The notes below the pieces were generated by a model, which had not been told where the DNA came from, did no database searches, and was given only the letters and a program-made list of their open reading frames with translations. The position numbers and the translations under genes were made by a program. From positions 1 through 36,208 of the forward strand of contig CAKJVC010000175.1 of NCBI GenBank assembly GCA_918026815.1: 36,208 nt of DNA, in the 5' to 3' direction. Numbering within the stretch: the stretch's first letter is position 1; each line of letters starts with the position of its first letter. The DNA is from Chalara sp. BL73. Taxonomy: Eukaryota > Ascomycota > Leotiomycetes > Helotiales. Shown in pieces: positions 11,367 through 23,878 of this stretch.

Positions 11367-12411
11367 ATGCTGCGAATAGCAATAGCAGGTTCCGGCGGAT
11401 TGGCACGCATTCTCGCATATCACCTTAATGAAACTGTTCATCAATTCATCATATTATCAAGATCAGTAATGCCTATCCTTCCTATTTGCTGTGTTTCTGG
11501 TCTGACTCGTGTTTCAGGACCAACCAGATTTAACAACGGTGTACGGCTATCAAGTCGTAGTTGTAGACTATGATAGTCAATCTGACCTCCAGTTCCACCT
11601 CAGAGGAGTCGACCTGGTCATATCAACCGTTTCTGGTACTCCCCAAATCAACCTTATAGATGCCGCTGCAGCAGCCAACGTTCGTCGTTTTGTGCCTGCC
11701 GAGTTCGAAGGCCCTCCAGCTCGTCGAGGACGGCACGATCCTTTAGATCGTGGTAAATCAGCAGCACTTGAGCGACTTCGTCATTGGACCAATCAACGTC
11801 GCTGTGTGATGCGATTTACCATCTTCACCTGTGGCGTTTTCTTTGAAAGATTTGCTCCTGGAGGGTTAGCATCAGTCAACATCGGGAACTCGACTGGCGC
11901 AAATTATCAGGGATCTTATTTGATGGATATTGGCAACAGCACAGCCGAGATTGTGGAACGAAATTCATCAGGACGACAGATCTATATTTCGATGATCTCG
12001 GTGAACGATGCAATGAAGTTCGTTGCCGCCGCCGTGGAGCTGGATCCGCAGACCTGGCCAGGCGAGTTACGCATGGCTAGCGAACGACGGACTGTCTCCG
12101 AAATACTACAGTGGGCTGAAGCCATAAAGGGCGGTATGTATTCATTGCTCACAGTTTTCCCCAACTGGTACTGATGACACTTAGGAGCATTATTCTCAAC
12201 CGATATCATCGAAGCACGCGATCTTCAACTGCATCTTGACCAAGCTATATACTATCAAGATATATACAAGACTAACAAGATTCATGAACTGATGGCTACC
12301 GAACAACGTCGTTACGACTTCGAGCAGCCAAACCTCAATGAGCTAGTCACAATCAACCCGCCGCCAGAATCTTTCTGGGATTGGTTAAGATTACAGTGGG
12401 GAGCTGCATAG
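11367..12411 (+). CDS. NmrA-like / isoflavone-reductase-like NAD(P)-binding protein
   Basis: There are three exons, 11367-11465, 11518-12133 and 12185-12411, with introns of 52 nt (GTAATG..TTTCAG) and 51 nt (GTATGT..ACTTAG). Together they give an intact 313-residue protein, the usual size for this family. The ATG at 11367 was chosen because it places MLRIAIAGSGGLAR at the N-terminus: beta-strand, glycine-rich dinucleotide loop and helix of a Rossmann fold. The loop reads G-S-G-G-L-A. The conserved strand-4/5 text ISTVSG and the family signature RRFVPAEFEGPP (about residue 90) follow, then the smaller C-terminal substrate domain ending WDWLRLQWGAA. NmrA-like proteins are atypical short-chain dehydrogenase relatives; some sense NADP redox state (NmrA/HSCARG) and others reduce phenolic substrates. 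The sequence does not decide which. Neighbours give no pathway context, and there are no frame disruptions. Confidence 0.9.
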
Positions 12412-14191
12412 CCATGCTATCTTACATTTCTTTCAGCGAGAATCTTCATGAAGTGACAGAATAAAAACACAGGCTTTAGATTAAGATGAGAATCGGAAGT
12501 GAGCGATCACTACAACATGAGTTTGGAGTATGACATGTATGGGAATGAGGGACATGGTTCGGCACGCACGGTTCCACGATTATGTTCTGAGGTTGTATTA
12601 TCATCAAGGGTGAGTGGCCTTTATTACTACGAAGTCATAGTTCCACTTCTTCATCGACCGTGGATACGGTCCGGAAGCTGGCCTTCAATTTGCCCATGGT
12701 CATGATATACTTATGTACCTGTTTTTCGAAAGCACCAACTTGTAATATCAACGTGCAAAGACATTAATGCAACTCTTTATCCGCCCATTGTGAACTAAAT
12801 CTACATCTCTCTCGGTCCCTCCCTGACGTATACTCCAGGACTTTAGGGGAATTGCCACCGCTACCCAGGCATCTGGTGAGTCTCAGGGGCTCACCTCATT
12901 AGCCAACAATTACCGAGCCATTGAAGCGCCATCTGCATACTTCATACATGTAAACGTCCAGCCGCACCTGCATTCTTATGTTAAATCCGTTGAATGTCTC
13001 CACTTACAAACATATTCGCCACTCACACTACCACCCACTACTACTACCACCAAGCATTCTTACTCAGCAGCCATGCCGGGCCAACCATCCTAAAACAGCA
13101 AGTATATATTCCTGACCGACCCACAAACCGTCTCCTCGGTATATGAACCCGATTAAGATTTTGAATTTCAAACTTTATTCTGATGTGCTTCCGCTCTTGA
13201 GAGTAGGTTGCCATTTCTTAGGTAAGATGCGCTTGCGGGAGTTGGATGCTCACCGGTAAGGTAATTATGGGGCGTTGTCACGTGGTATTCTTTTTTTCTA
13301 TACGAGATGAAGGAGGGGGGAAGGGGGAGATGGCGAGGAAGCTGAGTTTGCCTTGTCTTTTCCTGCTGAGGTGGCTCATGCTGGATCTTTCATTCGGAGA
13401 CCTAAGCGGAGTGGTTTGGCGGGACGATGTACCTGCAGGTGAGATCTGTTTTACACGTGATGGTTTTATATTAAATCTTTATCACATTTACACCATTACG
13501 GGTGAGATATAACTGAAACTAATTTGGGCCACATAAACAGACATTTCTACGTGTGCGAAACAAAGGTTGGCATGAAAGATCAGACCACCTACATGTACAT
13601 ACCTGAATCGGTTACCCAAGCTGAAACTCTGACGTACCAGAAGCAAGAAAGTATAGAATCTCGTGACTTTGAAAGAGTGCGGGGAGAGTTGAAAGGCCCA
13701 AAGGAAGTATTCCTTATGTGTCAATAATGATGGAGCGCGATTCGGCACTTCGCGCAGGGGCAACCGCGTGACTGCCGGGAGTGCCGATCCAACCTTTCAG
13801 CCGCCATATGGATGAAACAGGTTCATATCCTCAATATTACAAGATGCCGGTGCTTCAATACCTTACTCTATATAATCATCTATCAAGAAAAATGAGTGGC
13901 CTGGGGTAAAGTAGCTGAGTCAATTGCGCGGGTTAAATGAGGATATTTAGTCGACCTTGGATTGAATGTGCTTGTGGTTTCTGCATGAAGGATATGGATA
14001 TTCTGCCGCACCAAGAGTACTATAGATGGGACCTCTCGCAATTGAGGCTATGAAGACATGAGCTATAACGTATTGCATGCTCTGAATACTTCGCATGAGT
14101 AAATTCAAATAAGCATAAAAGTATTTCCTTTCCATCATCATCTTGTGTTCCTTTGAACAGTTTTGTAGCAACGTGAGGGAATATCGCAGTG
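12412..14191. other. Intergenic region between the NmrA-like and S41 peptidase genes
   Basis: Short frames here (12499-12705, 13246-13512, 13524-13727, 13947-14342 minus) lack ATG starts or family resemblance. A low-complexity ACTACCACCACTACTACTACC stretch lies near 13027-13052. CACGTG-like motifs occur near 13278 and 13454. No gene was seen. Confidence 0.4.
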
Positions 14192-16720
14192 ATGAGGCGT
14201 TTGTATTTTCTGGCTTTGTTCGCGGTTGCTGCAAGTGCACGTCGGCAGTGAGTACTTTATAAAGTTCAAATCCCTGGGTAGAGCAGTTACCTAAAGGCGA
14301 TTGTATTATGAGAATGAAATCAAGTTTGAATACTGACCCCATAAATTTTTGTAGCTATCCCAGGCACCTTGGCCCTAGAGAGAATGGCAATGGAACTGCT
14401 ACGAACGGAACTGTAACGAGTCCATGTGCGGCTGTGAGCGCAAGCTCGGCTGCAGCAATGGCAACGAATTTTCTTGGTATGTCATCTCATCTGTTCGATA
14501 TATGAGCATACACCAATGGCACGTCCATAGCATATCCCATAATTCCAGCGCAACTTGCGCAAGAATGCCTTACCTCCGTACCGCTTAACAAGACCGAAGC
14601 AGCCACCCTGATTAAATCTATTCTGCCATATGTAGAGTGGCAATCGGGTATGTAGCTCAGGTAAAATACAAAGCCGCTATTAACAAAGGCAGATACATCG
14701 TATTTGAAGAACCCTCCACCCAGCTACCAACAACCGCCTGTCGATATCTGGGGTCTTTTTACCAAGATCTTATCAAACATCGAATCCGGTGCATATGCAA
14801 ATGAACAAGAATTCCAAGCAGATCTATATAGATCTTTTAATTCGGTGCACGATGGGCATTTCCGATTTGTTCCAGATCTCTTGAGCAAAGCCGTCTCGTT
14901 CTTTAGACCGGTCAGCTTGGTAAGCGTAAGCAAGGACGGCATGGAACTACCCAAGATATATGAGAGGAGTGACATACGAACTTACAATGCCGGACTTGGA
15001 AGTAATTCGTCGTTGCTAGCTAGCGCCTCTTTGCCTTCCGAGGTCATAAAGATCAATGGAGAAGATGCTGTCAAGTTTTTGACGAACTTAGCTCAGCTAG
15101 GTGCTTTGCAGGATCCAGATGCATTATACAACAATCTTTTCTATGAGATGGCTTTAGATGCTCAAGAGCGAGGTTCGTATGATGGCTATTTTGCTGGCAG
15201 TGGAAGATTTGGTAACATCTTTCCTGGTTCCAATACTACAATTGAATTCGCCAATGAAACGGTTAATATATATGAGAACCAAGCAGCGGTTATCGGAAAC
15301 TTTTCCCAGGTGGTTGATGGCGAGACTTTCTATGAGAGGTTTTGCACGGGACCGCATCTCCAGAGATACTACTCAAATGTTACGTACCCATTTCCATCAC
15401 CACCGCCTTTACCACCAACGGATCTCACTCCGCCTACAGGATATCCAACCCCAATTGTTGTGAGTGGAGATACACAGGTGTCTGGATACTTTTTGGACGA
15501 TAAAGATCCTAGGTATGCGGACGTTGCTGTGCTGAGTATGTTGACATTTGCACCGAACTTTCCAATAGAGTTCCAATCCGTCATCGAAACCTTTATTACG
15601 AAAGCCAGGGCAGCAGGAAAAACTAAGTTAGTTATTGACCTGTTTGGCAACGGAGGTGGTACGATTCTCGTGGGGTATGATGCATTTAGACAACTTTTTC
15701 CGTCTATCACTCAAGATGGTTTCAGCCGATTCAGGGAACATGAAGCATTCAGAATACTAAGTGAGCAAATCTCTCTATACTCAACCAAGTTCGATGCCTC
15801 AACCGCAGATGATGAGCAAATCTTTGCATACACAAGCCCTCCAAACTACCACTATGATCTGAATGAGACAAATCAGAACTTTCTGAGCTATGATGACAAA
15901 TTTTCGCCAAGAATATACAATGGTGATGAGTTCACGGCAAACATGAGATGGAATCTGAACGAACCTTTGACAACAGTCAATACCACTTGGGGAGTGGGTG
16001 AGGAGATCACAGGATATGGCACACGCACTAACTTCACACAACCTTTCGAGGCCATGGATATCATTATGGTCAGCAATTCCTCTCATCTCTTGTGGTGGCT
16101 AACAATGGCAGATTTATGACGGTTATTGTGCCTCCACCTGTTCGTTGTTCAGCGAATTCATGAGACTTCAAGCTGGCGTAAAGTCGATCGCATTTGGAGG
16201 TCGGCCGACCAAAAGCTCCATACAAGCTATCGGTGGTACCAAAGGAGCAAATAACTATCCGTATGGGTACATCAAGTTACTGGCTACTGTACCGCTCAAT
16301 GATGCTTCACCAGAACAAACAGCAAATTGGACATCACTAACAGCCTATACTGATCTCCCAATAAACAGAAGCACAGACACATCGCTGAACGTCAGAGACC
16401 AAATTCTTCGCCCAAATCTGATTGATGGAACGCCGGCTCAATTCATCTATGAAGAGGCGGACTGCAGGGTTTTCTTCGAACCGAGAATGATCAGTGATGT
16501 GAAGTCGGTCTGGAAGAGAGCCGCTGATGTAGCTTGGGGAGGGGCAAAATGTATTGCAGGCGGGTTTCCAGGAAATGAGACCCTGGCAATAAGACGAAGG
16601 AAGAGTGAGGAATTGAAATTGAAGGCACAGGATGATAGGAAACCATACAGAAAGTTCGCGACCGACGCATTTAAGAACAAGCCATTGAGCCCAGCCCACG
16701 GACGGAAGGTGCCTCTATAA
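14192..16720 (+). CDS. Secreted peptidase S41-family protein (CPAF-like), five exons
   Basis: Exons are 14192-14247, 14355-14476, 14549-14647, 14693-16068 and 16112-16720, giving an intact protein of 753 residues. A signal peptide (MRRLYFLALFAVAASA) is followed by a Cys-containing N-terminal region (PCAAVSASSAAA, QECLTSVPLN), the conserved PPVDIWG and SVHDGHFRF blocks, the strand VIDLFGNGGGT at about residues 406-416, and YDGYCASTCSLFSEFMRLQAG. The serine of CAST (about Ser559) is the expected nucleophile of the S41 fold. Several N-glycosylation sequons fit an extracellular protein. The fourth intron (43 nt, GTCAGC..GGCAG, branch GGCTAAC) has a weak donor but restores the family text exactly; reading through it gives a stop at 16119. 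Fungal members are secreted and not biochemically well characterised. The protein could be an active protease or a substrate-binding relative. Confidence 0.88.
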
Positions 16721-17126
16721 TAGACTCTATAGTAATGAATAGATTTTGTTCATAAGATCGAGCGCCACTAGATGACAACATTCCAAAAAATAAATAAATA
16801 AAATAAACCGAGGATGAAGGCTGGGTGGGTGGTGCGACGACATATATTACCACGTGACTTGGATGTTAGCGTGCCAAGAAATACAAATGTAAACAAGACA
16901 TCGACGCAGCCAAGGGCATAGTCAAATAATGCCACTATTCGTACGCCCATCGACGCCTCACTATCGCAACGCCTGGACACAATCGCATTCCCTGCTGTTA
17001 ATAGGCCTTTGGTGGCTACACTCAATTGACGCGAAATAATCGGAAATAACGCGCTATAGCTGGAGCGTCGCGCACAGCATCTCATTTACAGGAAGTCCGC
17101 AGATGTGCTACCACCAGCTCTGATCA
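16721..17126. other. Intergenic region between the S41 peptidase and DSN1 genes
   Basis: An A-rich stretch with four tandem AAATAAAT-like repeats (about 16785-16806) lies just past the peptidase stop and may serve as its polyadenylation region. The remainder is the presumed DSN1 promoter; no TATA box was recognised. Confidence 0.4.
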
Positions 17127-18703
17127 ATGACTACTCTCGTACGAACGCGGATCCCTTTAGAAACGCTGAGCATGAGTCAACCGACCACTGCTAGGAGAAG
17201 AAGCAAGCGTTTGGCTGGTGAGTTGATAAAGCTCAAAACTTGCGCCAATGGATGGGAATGCTTTAGCGCATAGCAATTATGTGTGCTGACACGTTCAACA
17301 GCGTATGATGAAGAAGATGGGGATTTTGTATTTACACGAGTATCCAAGAAGACGAAAACCGCCCCAACAGAACCAGATCCTGTCCCCGCACTAGCGCCGG
17401 CTCCAGCGAAGAAGTCGAAAAAGGGCAGACCACCGAAAGCACAAGATGAGGAGGAATCGACAGAAGTGAAGAAGGTTAGAGGGCGGAAGATGAGTTTTTC
17501 AACGCCGAGGTTAGAGCATAAGAATGAGATAACGCTGCCCAAGAGAAGAAAATCTACGCGTTCATCAACCGGCAAGGCTCAAAATGGAGAGAGTAGCACA
17601 GAAAATGCGGCTCACGATAGTATTGATTTAGTTGGCGCGTCAGTGGAGGACGCAGAAGCGCCTAGCAGATCCGTGGTAGAAACCAGCAACCAACCAACCA
17701 TGATATCCTTGCCGTTTACCGATACACCCGTGATTAATCGAAATAAGGAGCTGAGGAAAAAAGGCACGACAAGGCGGAGTAGTCTGGGGATGCGTGGCAG
17801 GAGGGCGAGCTCTTTAATTGACAACGGTCGTAGCGCAATACCTCATCGAGAAGTGGAGACTTCTCAATTTTACAAGCATATTGAAGCAGAAGGGCTGAGT
17901 GAACCACGAAGGATGAAACAGGTATTGACTTGGAACGGAGAGCGAGCCTTAGGCGAGAAGCCGTCGCATGGGGACCCAGATAGTGCTGCATCTCTAGCAG
18001 GTGAGAAAATTCAAAGCATTGTAAAGCGTGAGCTAACAAATATAGCCCGAGTAATCAAAGAGTCCCTACTCAAAGATTTCGCCAATAAATCGGAATTCTC
18101 AGACTGGTTCAACCGGGAAGAATTGGCGATACCAACGAAAATTGTCAAGAAACCGAATCCGCGAAATATTGAGATAGAGGAGAATCTGGCTGGATTGGAG
18201 TTTCGGATTAAGGTGTATGTACTTTCTTATGGTTTACGAGGGTCAACTCCTAACATCGTGCTAGATTACGCGAGGAACGAGACCAATGGAAAGCTTTGGC
18301 AAAACCAGAACCTACGCTTCCACCCCTATTCCAAGATGCTTCTAGCGGAATCTCACCATCCCAAATAGATTCCTCACTCCTTGATCCCGAACAAGCCGCT
18401 ATTCTTGCAACAATCACAACATCTTCTGCACAAGACCTTCGCGATAACGCCTCAGAACGCCTGAGGGCTATACAGTCCAGCCTTGAGTTCAACGTAGACC
18501 AGTTTTCCGATGGAGTGCACAAGGTCGAGCAGTACCAGGAGACCATAGGCAGGGTAGCGGATAAGATCCTAGCACTCAGTGCGGTACGGTTAGACGAAAG
18601 GGACAGGAAAGAAAAAGAAGAGATAGGCACGAGGGATCTACCTATGCAGGAAGTGCTGAGGAGCCTGAGTCGAATTTTACCCGACAGTGGCAGGGGACGA
18701 TGA
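17127..18703 (+). CDS. DSN1: Kinetochore protein Dsn1/Mis13 (MIND/Mis12 complex subunit)
   Basis: Exons 17127-17217, 17302-18214 and 18265-18703 give 480 residues. The introns are 84 nt (GTGAGT..CAACAG) and 50 nt (GTATGT, branch CCTAAC, GCTAG). Dsn1 is the Mis12-complex subunit that links Ndc80 and centromere-proximal kinetochore proteins and carries the Aurora B-regulated autoinhibitory basic segment. Visible features are the N-terminal RRRSKRLA followed by [13 protein letters not shown], typical of filamentous ascomycete orthologues; a Lys/Arg-rich, Ser-rich disordered half with [15 protein letters not shown] (candidate Aurora sites); then the helical Mis12-Mtw1 domain from [19 protein letters not shown] through the predicted coiled coil [20 protein letters not shown]. 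The C-terminus ends [13 protein letters not shown]. An alternative in-frame ATG lies at 17172, nearer the conserved basic motif. The gene is intact, and the next gene downstream converges from the opposite strand. Confidence 0.88.
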
Positions 18704-20494
18704 AATTTGAAGGTTTGGTCTTATAGGTTTCTTGTATGGGCTACAACTTGCAGTCATTTGAAGGATGTTATGAAGCATGAGCTACGGATTGGAGCGTGAT
18801 TGCACAGGGTGGGATGAAGCGCGGTGTTTGGAGGATACCAACCCTTTGTACAAATGGAGTTTGAGTGAGAAGGGATTTGGTAGCCTGGAGGCTTTTATGA
18901 GTAATGCATTTATGTGCCCTGTCTCTCTTGCCTTCATTGTAATCTTGGTGTTGCATACTGCTTAGTGGCGTGCAGTAAAGTTATACACGCGCGTAAGATT
19001 CGCATACTAATCCAAATGATACGGGATATGATGTGATGGCCATCCTTTTGTGACTATTGTACAGGCGTGTCTTTGCAAATGCATAGTTAAAGAATGCTGG
19101 ATATATAGTTCGTTGCAGGCACTTTTCAAACATAACAGCTTTGCTTTTTGTTCACTTCACAATAGAAATGACTCCCGATTCCTTACAATTTGTGTTTTTC
19201 CTGGAGATCTCTTGGGTTTCTTTTTGTTCAAACTTTCAATTATCACAGCCCTCCAGTCAATTCAAGAACAAAGACACTGGCTGCACGTCAAGCTTCAGAG
19301 TGTACTCGTTAATCATGTGACTTCTCAAAAATGATTTCTTTAGGGACCATGCTATTATTCTTCAGGAGCCATGGTGTGCATTCTTGAGAGAGGGTAGTGT
19401 TTGCATTTAAAGAACTCATTGCTATATAAGCATGGGCAGTTGACTCCGGAGACACGTCAAGAGATGAGGATGTTGCAGTTTTGTTTTGGAAACACACGTT
19501 TATATATATAGAGTTTCATTTAAAGGACTGTTTGAGACGCTTGACTAACGAGTGGCAACTTTAAGCTTAAGTTTTGAGAGTTGTTCTACCAAATCTGCCG
19601 TGGATCTCCTGTCTGGGTATGAAAGTCACAGATTTTTAATCAACTAGGGCTAGCCACAAATAATATTGTCTCCACCTAGTAGTTATTAGATACGTGGATT
19701 CTATTCTAAATTTCTAAAGAGAGCCTGGATCTGCGAGGAAATTTCTGCAGAGCCAAAGCTTCTCCGGAATTTTATCGATAAAGAATTATCTGCAGGATAT
19801 GGATTGATCACATGACCATACATGAGGCATTTCGCTGGTTAATTAAAGGCATTTTTGTCACGTAATACATCCATTTTATATAAGAACGTTGCAAGCACCA
19901 GCTACACCTTCCCTCTTTAGTTTAAAATCCTCATATTCAGAGACCTTACAAACAGCTGTTACATGTGCCCGTATTTGGAATCTTGACAGCAGAGTCGTCT
20001 CTGTATGGCTAGGTCTCTCTAAAAGTGTATCTTCAGACAATTCTCCGCAAAATTGTGCCATTCGCGACGAGTTCTTGTAGAACCTCTCCTACTTAAGAGT
20101 AAGGGATTTTAATACGAGGAAGGGACAGGAGCGGGATTCAAGAGAATTTTAAGAGTCATATTGTCCTAGGAACTTTTTCCTGGGAGCTATATGGACCCAA
20201 GACCCTTATAGTTCTACGATCTGCTCGCTAGGATTACACAGGTCCCAGCACTTTCGCCCACGAGCTATATAGTCCTTGGATCCTCACGGTATATGACATA
20301 GGCGAATAGCCCAGTACTAAGAATCAGATACCCATCAACTAGCGTGGCTGTAGAAAAGCCGCAAACGATAGAAAGATGTGTTTAATTGTTACATATTATT
20401 GTAGTCATAATCTCTAAGTCATACAGTCTGGAATCATGTGCCTGCACAACAAACCAGCGATCCCATCCCTTAATACATAATTCTCGTGGCATAA
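18704..20494. other. Convergent intergenic region between DSN1 and the rhodopsin-like gene
   Basis: No protein-like frame was found. AT-rich stretches occur, including a TATATATATAGAG tract near 19501-19512 and TTTTATATAAGAACG near 19873-19887. The words GAGCTATAT(G/A) recur near 20185 and 20262. Nothing is recognisable as an RNA gene or mobile element. Confidence 0.4.
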
Positions 20495-21498
20495 TTATCG
20501 ATCGTCAAAGCTCATTGGCTTTCCAATGACTACCAATCTATGGGTATCATCACGAATCTCTTTGAACGAGCCCTCCACATTCTCAAAGCCCTTTACACCA
20601 AGCCGTTGCATCAATGGACTCAACTCAAGGACACCAGCAACAGTGATACCAAGACTGACTTCGAGGAAGGACCAGAGGAAGACATCTGCTGCGTCATAGA
20701 GTGGATCCTTATAGCTACCCAGTTTGGCAAGCGCTGCAATACGGATGAAGTTCGCTATGCTCGCCCTTGAAGTTATTAGCCGCCATTTTTGTTCGTTCAG
20801 ACATTAGTCACTTACAAAACGCCGATGGCGACAATGCCATAGATATACATCTTCATCCTCGGGTTGGGCTTGTAATGCTTCAGCATAATGAACGGCATAG
20901 CCAAGAAGAGCATGTCGAGCGTAACAGTGACAATACAAAGCGCATATCCAACTTTGATGATTTCATTCTGGTCTCTGCAAGTTCCCTTGGCGGATGGGTC
21001 GAGGCGTCGCCATGAGAATTCGATGGGGGAACATTGAAGGATAGTGTAAACACCAACAACTGATCCAATGGTAAAGTTGACAATCATGGCGCCCCACAGC
21101 AACCATTTCTGCGTCCTTGTCTTCGCCCATTGCAAGAAGGTTGCGGCAATGCTGGCTTTCATGACGGTCGTAAGGAAAACATAGAAGAATTCGAGGAAGA
21201 AAACCCATTTCAAGCTATCTGAGATGTTTTTTACACCAGATTGTATAACCAGCGCAGTGTGTTTTCCAATTCCTGACTGAGCTCCAAGGATCAAGAACGC
21301 GACTAGGACTCCAAAGATGGCGAGGACGAGGATCATGCCCACATCATTCAAGTTGAATTTCTTAGCGACAATCTGCGAGTAGGTTCGTGTTCCAATGGAA
21401 AAGGTGTTGATAACAAGGAAGGCGATTCCAACAGCAATGATCTCTGGGGCTTTGCTCCTTGCCACCGTGGGCATGACGGACGCAGCCATGTCACTCAT
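20495..21498 (-). CDS. Fungal seven-transmembrane protein of the SAT4/rhodopsin-domain family
   Basis: Exon 1 is 21498-20816 and exon 2 is 20765-20495. The 50-nt intron (GTAAGT..TTCAAG) joins GVL to ASIANFIR, giving an intact protein of 317 residues. Seven hydrophobic segments are visible, roughly at residues 19-39, 54-75, 97-120, 131-153, 181-204, 214-240 and 248-268. The signature LQCSPIEFSWRRLDPSAKGTC in the extracellular loop after the fourth helix, with its paired cysteines, and DPLYDAADVFLWSFLEVSLG before the last helix mark the Pezizomycotina-specific integral membrane family often annotated as rhodopsin domain or SAT4. No N-terminal CFEM domain is present, unlike Pth11. Ligand and function are unknown for most members; a G-protein-coupled-receptor-like role is only suggested. 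The cytosolic tail is short (about 45 residues). Confidence 0.88.
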
Positions 21499-23878
21499 GA
21501 TGAGTATAGTACAGAAGGAATGGTAGGAGATGGCTATTGACGATAGAACATAAAATCACAAAGAGATAGTGGATGGTTGTGAGCCGCTTAAGAAGGGACT
21601 AAAGAAGATAGGCAAGGTTTCACGAAAAGGGCAGAACACTTCCGTTGTGCATTGCACTCAAATGATGAGGCACAGCTGGGTGTATTTGAACCTTGGACAG
21701 TGTGAGGTTAAGGGTAATTGTTTGAAGTGTTCAGATGTTTCCTGATCTGGCCTCCTATGCAAGCTTGTGATTTTCGTCCAATCTTTCGAGACAGCCTCGT
21801 TTCGTTTGTCCAGCCTACCCGCGAATGACAGCACATAAACGGTTCAGGGGGAAATGAAGGATAGAATGCGAGCCGACTCCTTTCCAGCGATCGCTAATCA
21901 TCTTGAAACCTAAGGAGTCACGAATGGCAAGGAATAGCTGTGGCTTGGCAGATGTACACAATTGCGCACGAAAGCTCTACAGGATGCGACTGGCTCATGG
22001 GTGAGACCCCCTCAAATTGTTGAAACGCTAAGCGAGTCAATGCTCCCAAATCATTGCATGCGGCTGAAGAGAGTGATGTCCGCTTTCGACAGTGCTGCAC
22101 AAAGGGCCGGCTTAGTTGGGCTTGTACAAAAACGCCTCTCGGGCGATACTTGTCTAAATGTTAACGCACATCGTTGTCATAGGGCCGTTGCGTGATGCGG
22201 TGGACACAGTCTATGTAAAGCCTGCAAGATGTACAGCCGTGTGCACCCACACACGTTGCTGAATTAAGCGAGCGCCATTCCTGGGGGAGGGAACCAGGGT
22301 ACAAAGAGACCCATCGCTTCAACAAACTCAAAAGCTCTATTTACCTCAAAATCGATCCCAAACAAAATACCATTTTCTGTTATAGCTAAAGACAAGTTTG
22401 GCTTTTATAAAGAAGTAGTAATTGTTGCTTTTACAACTTCTGTAAGGCGGTAAATGTGATATTTACCAATAGACAAGCGTTACAAGGTTAGATTAGGTTA
22501 GGGCCTCTATGTGGCTGGTGCTGTTGCGCAACTTAGTCGATGCGCATGTACATGCTTTGCGTATCAAGTTTGGCATGGAGATACTCTACAGCTCTCGGCT
22601 TTTGCTTTCCTTTGTTCCCCTCCTTAACTTAAAATTTCTTATTGTAGCTAATCTGTTGAATTATATCCCTACCTCAATCATGCTTGTGGCAGTTTTTTTA
22701 TAGAAAAAAGCAATTGGTTTTCTGAGTAATACAAGAACACATTTTATTTTATCTAGTATAAACCGTGTTTACTTTTGGGGGGGGATAAGCTACGCTCTTT
22801 GTGCATCTGTATTAGCAAGCATATTATCCTTGTAAAAGTTTTGCTGTTTAAAATAACAGCATAGTTATATCAATGGCGTTTTTTCTCTCAACGTTAACGT
22901 ATATCGAAGACTTGAACTTGGATGGTTGTGAAACTTGGCGGCAAGGGTAGAAGTGATTTGTAAAACTTCCGCAACAAAAAGCCTCCTCTGCTCCACATCC
23001 TTGTCAATCAAATGCTAGTTCATAATATTACTAGCCTCAACATGCTACAAGACTGAGCAACCATACCCCGGGTCCACCGCTGATCGCCTCGGGCCTCCAA
23101 ATACCGATAATTCGCAGTAGGATTTAAGCCTCCCCTTCACATGTTTAATCCGCAACATTTTCCCTTCCAAAGCTACGGCCGGCAAGTCTACTGGCAGAGA
23201 TGCCAGAAACCAGACACCGAAAGCCAAGTAAATGGTGATTGTAGGTGTGAAACTGGTTGTGCGAGAGAGAATTAGGAATACTGGAGGTCAGCAGCTTGTT
23301 ACTCATGCTGTGGCATCTGAGTGGATTTTCGGCTGTCGAAGGGATGTGACAGCGCGGCTCGGATTACGGTGTTTGTGACTAGAACGTGTTGTTTTATGGG
23401 CGTTGGATTAAGGCTTTCGATATACTGACAATGCGGTAAAGATGACATAATTGTAGCAAGGAGGCTGTGCATAAGGATTCTTAGATATCAATGCTGACAA
23501 AAGGAGACAGCTTAAAGATAGTGTTTGTTTACTACTCAGTTACTGTTAGAGAATTTCGGCCAGGTCAAATAAGGCCGAAGTATACAAAAAAATTGCTATA
23601 ATCTATCAGACAATGGGAAATCTTGTAGTGTTGCACAAGGCATGCATTTCTCCGATCATCCATAGATATTACAACCCCCAAAACTCCTCCCATGCAACGC
23701 CCCCGATTCCTATATTACCCCAGAATTTATCCCGTCACCAGTTTGCTACCCACCCAATTCAAGATTTAGTCTATCACTCAAGCACCACTATGCATCCACA
23801 CTCCTCCAATCATCTCTTCTCAATTCAACTGCCTTTCCAATGCGCCTCCAAGTTACACCAGTACCTTTGCCTCACCAT
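21499..23878. other. Long, partly AT-rich intergenic region
   Basis: No credible gene was found. The short frames (21918-22100, 21962-22195, 22509-22703, 23045-23227, 23613-23897) have no family resemblance. The 22330-22900 part is AT-rich, with runs such as TTTTTTTATAGAAAAAAG and an eight-G run near 22778. A short telomere-like string GGTTAGATTAGGTTAGGG lies at about 22486-22503 but is not extended. Confidence 0.4.

Noticed and set aside
20185..20275. Two GAGCTATAT(G/A) words considered as a repeat or inverted-repeat end of a mobile element
   Set aside because: The matching words are only about nine bases long, the flanks differ, and no transposase-like frame or target-site duplication is visible.
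22486..22503. Telomere-like string GGTTAGATTAGGTTAGGG
   Set aside because: There is only one perfect TTAGGG and two degenerate neighbours, with no array; it is too short to call an interstitial telomere.
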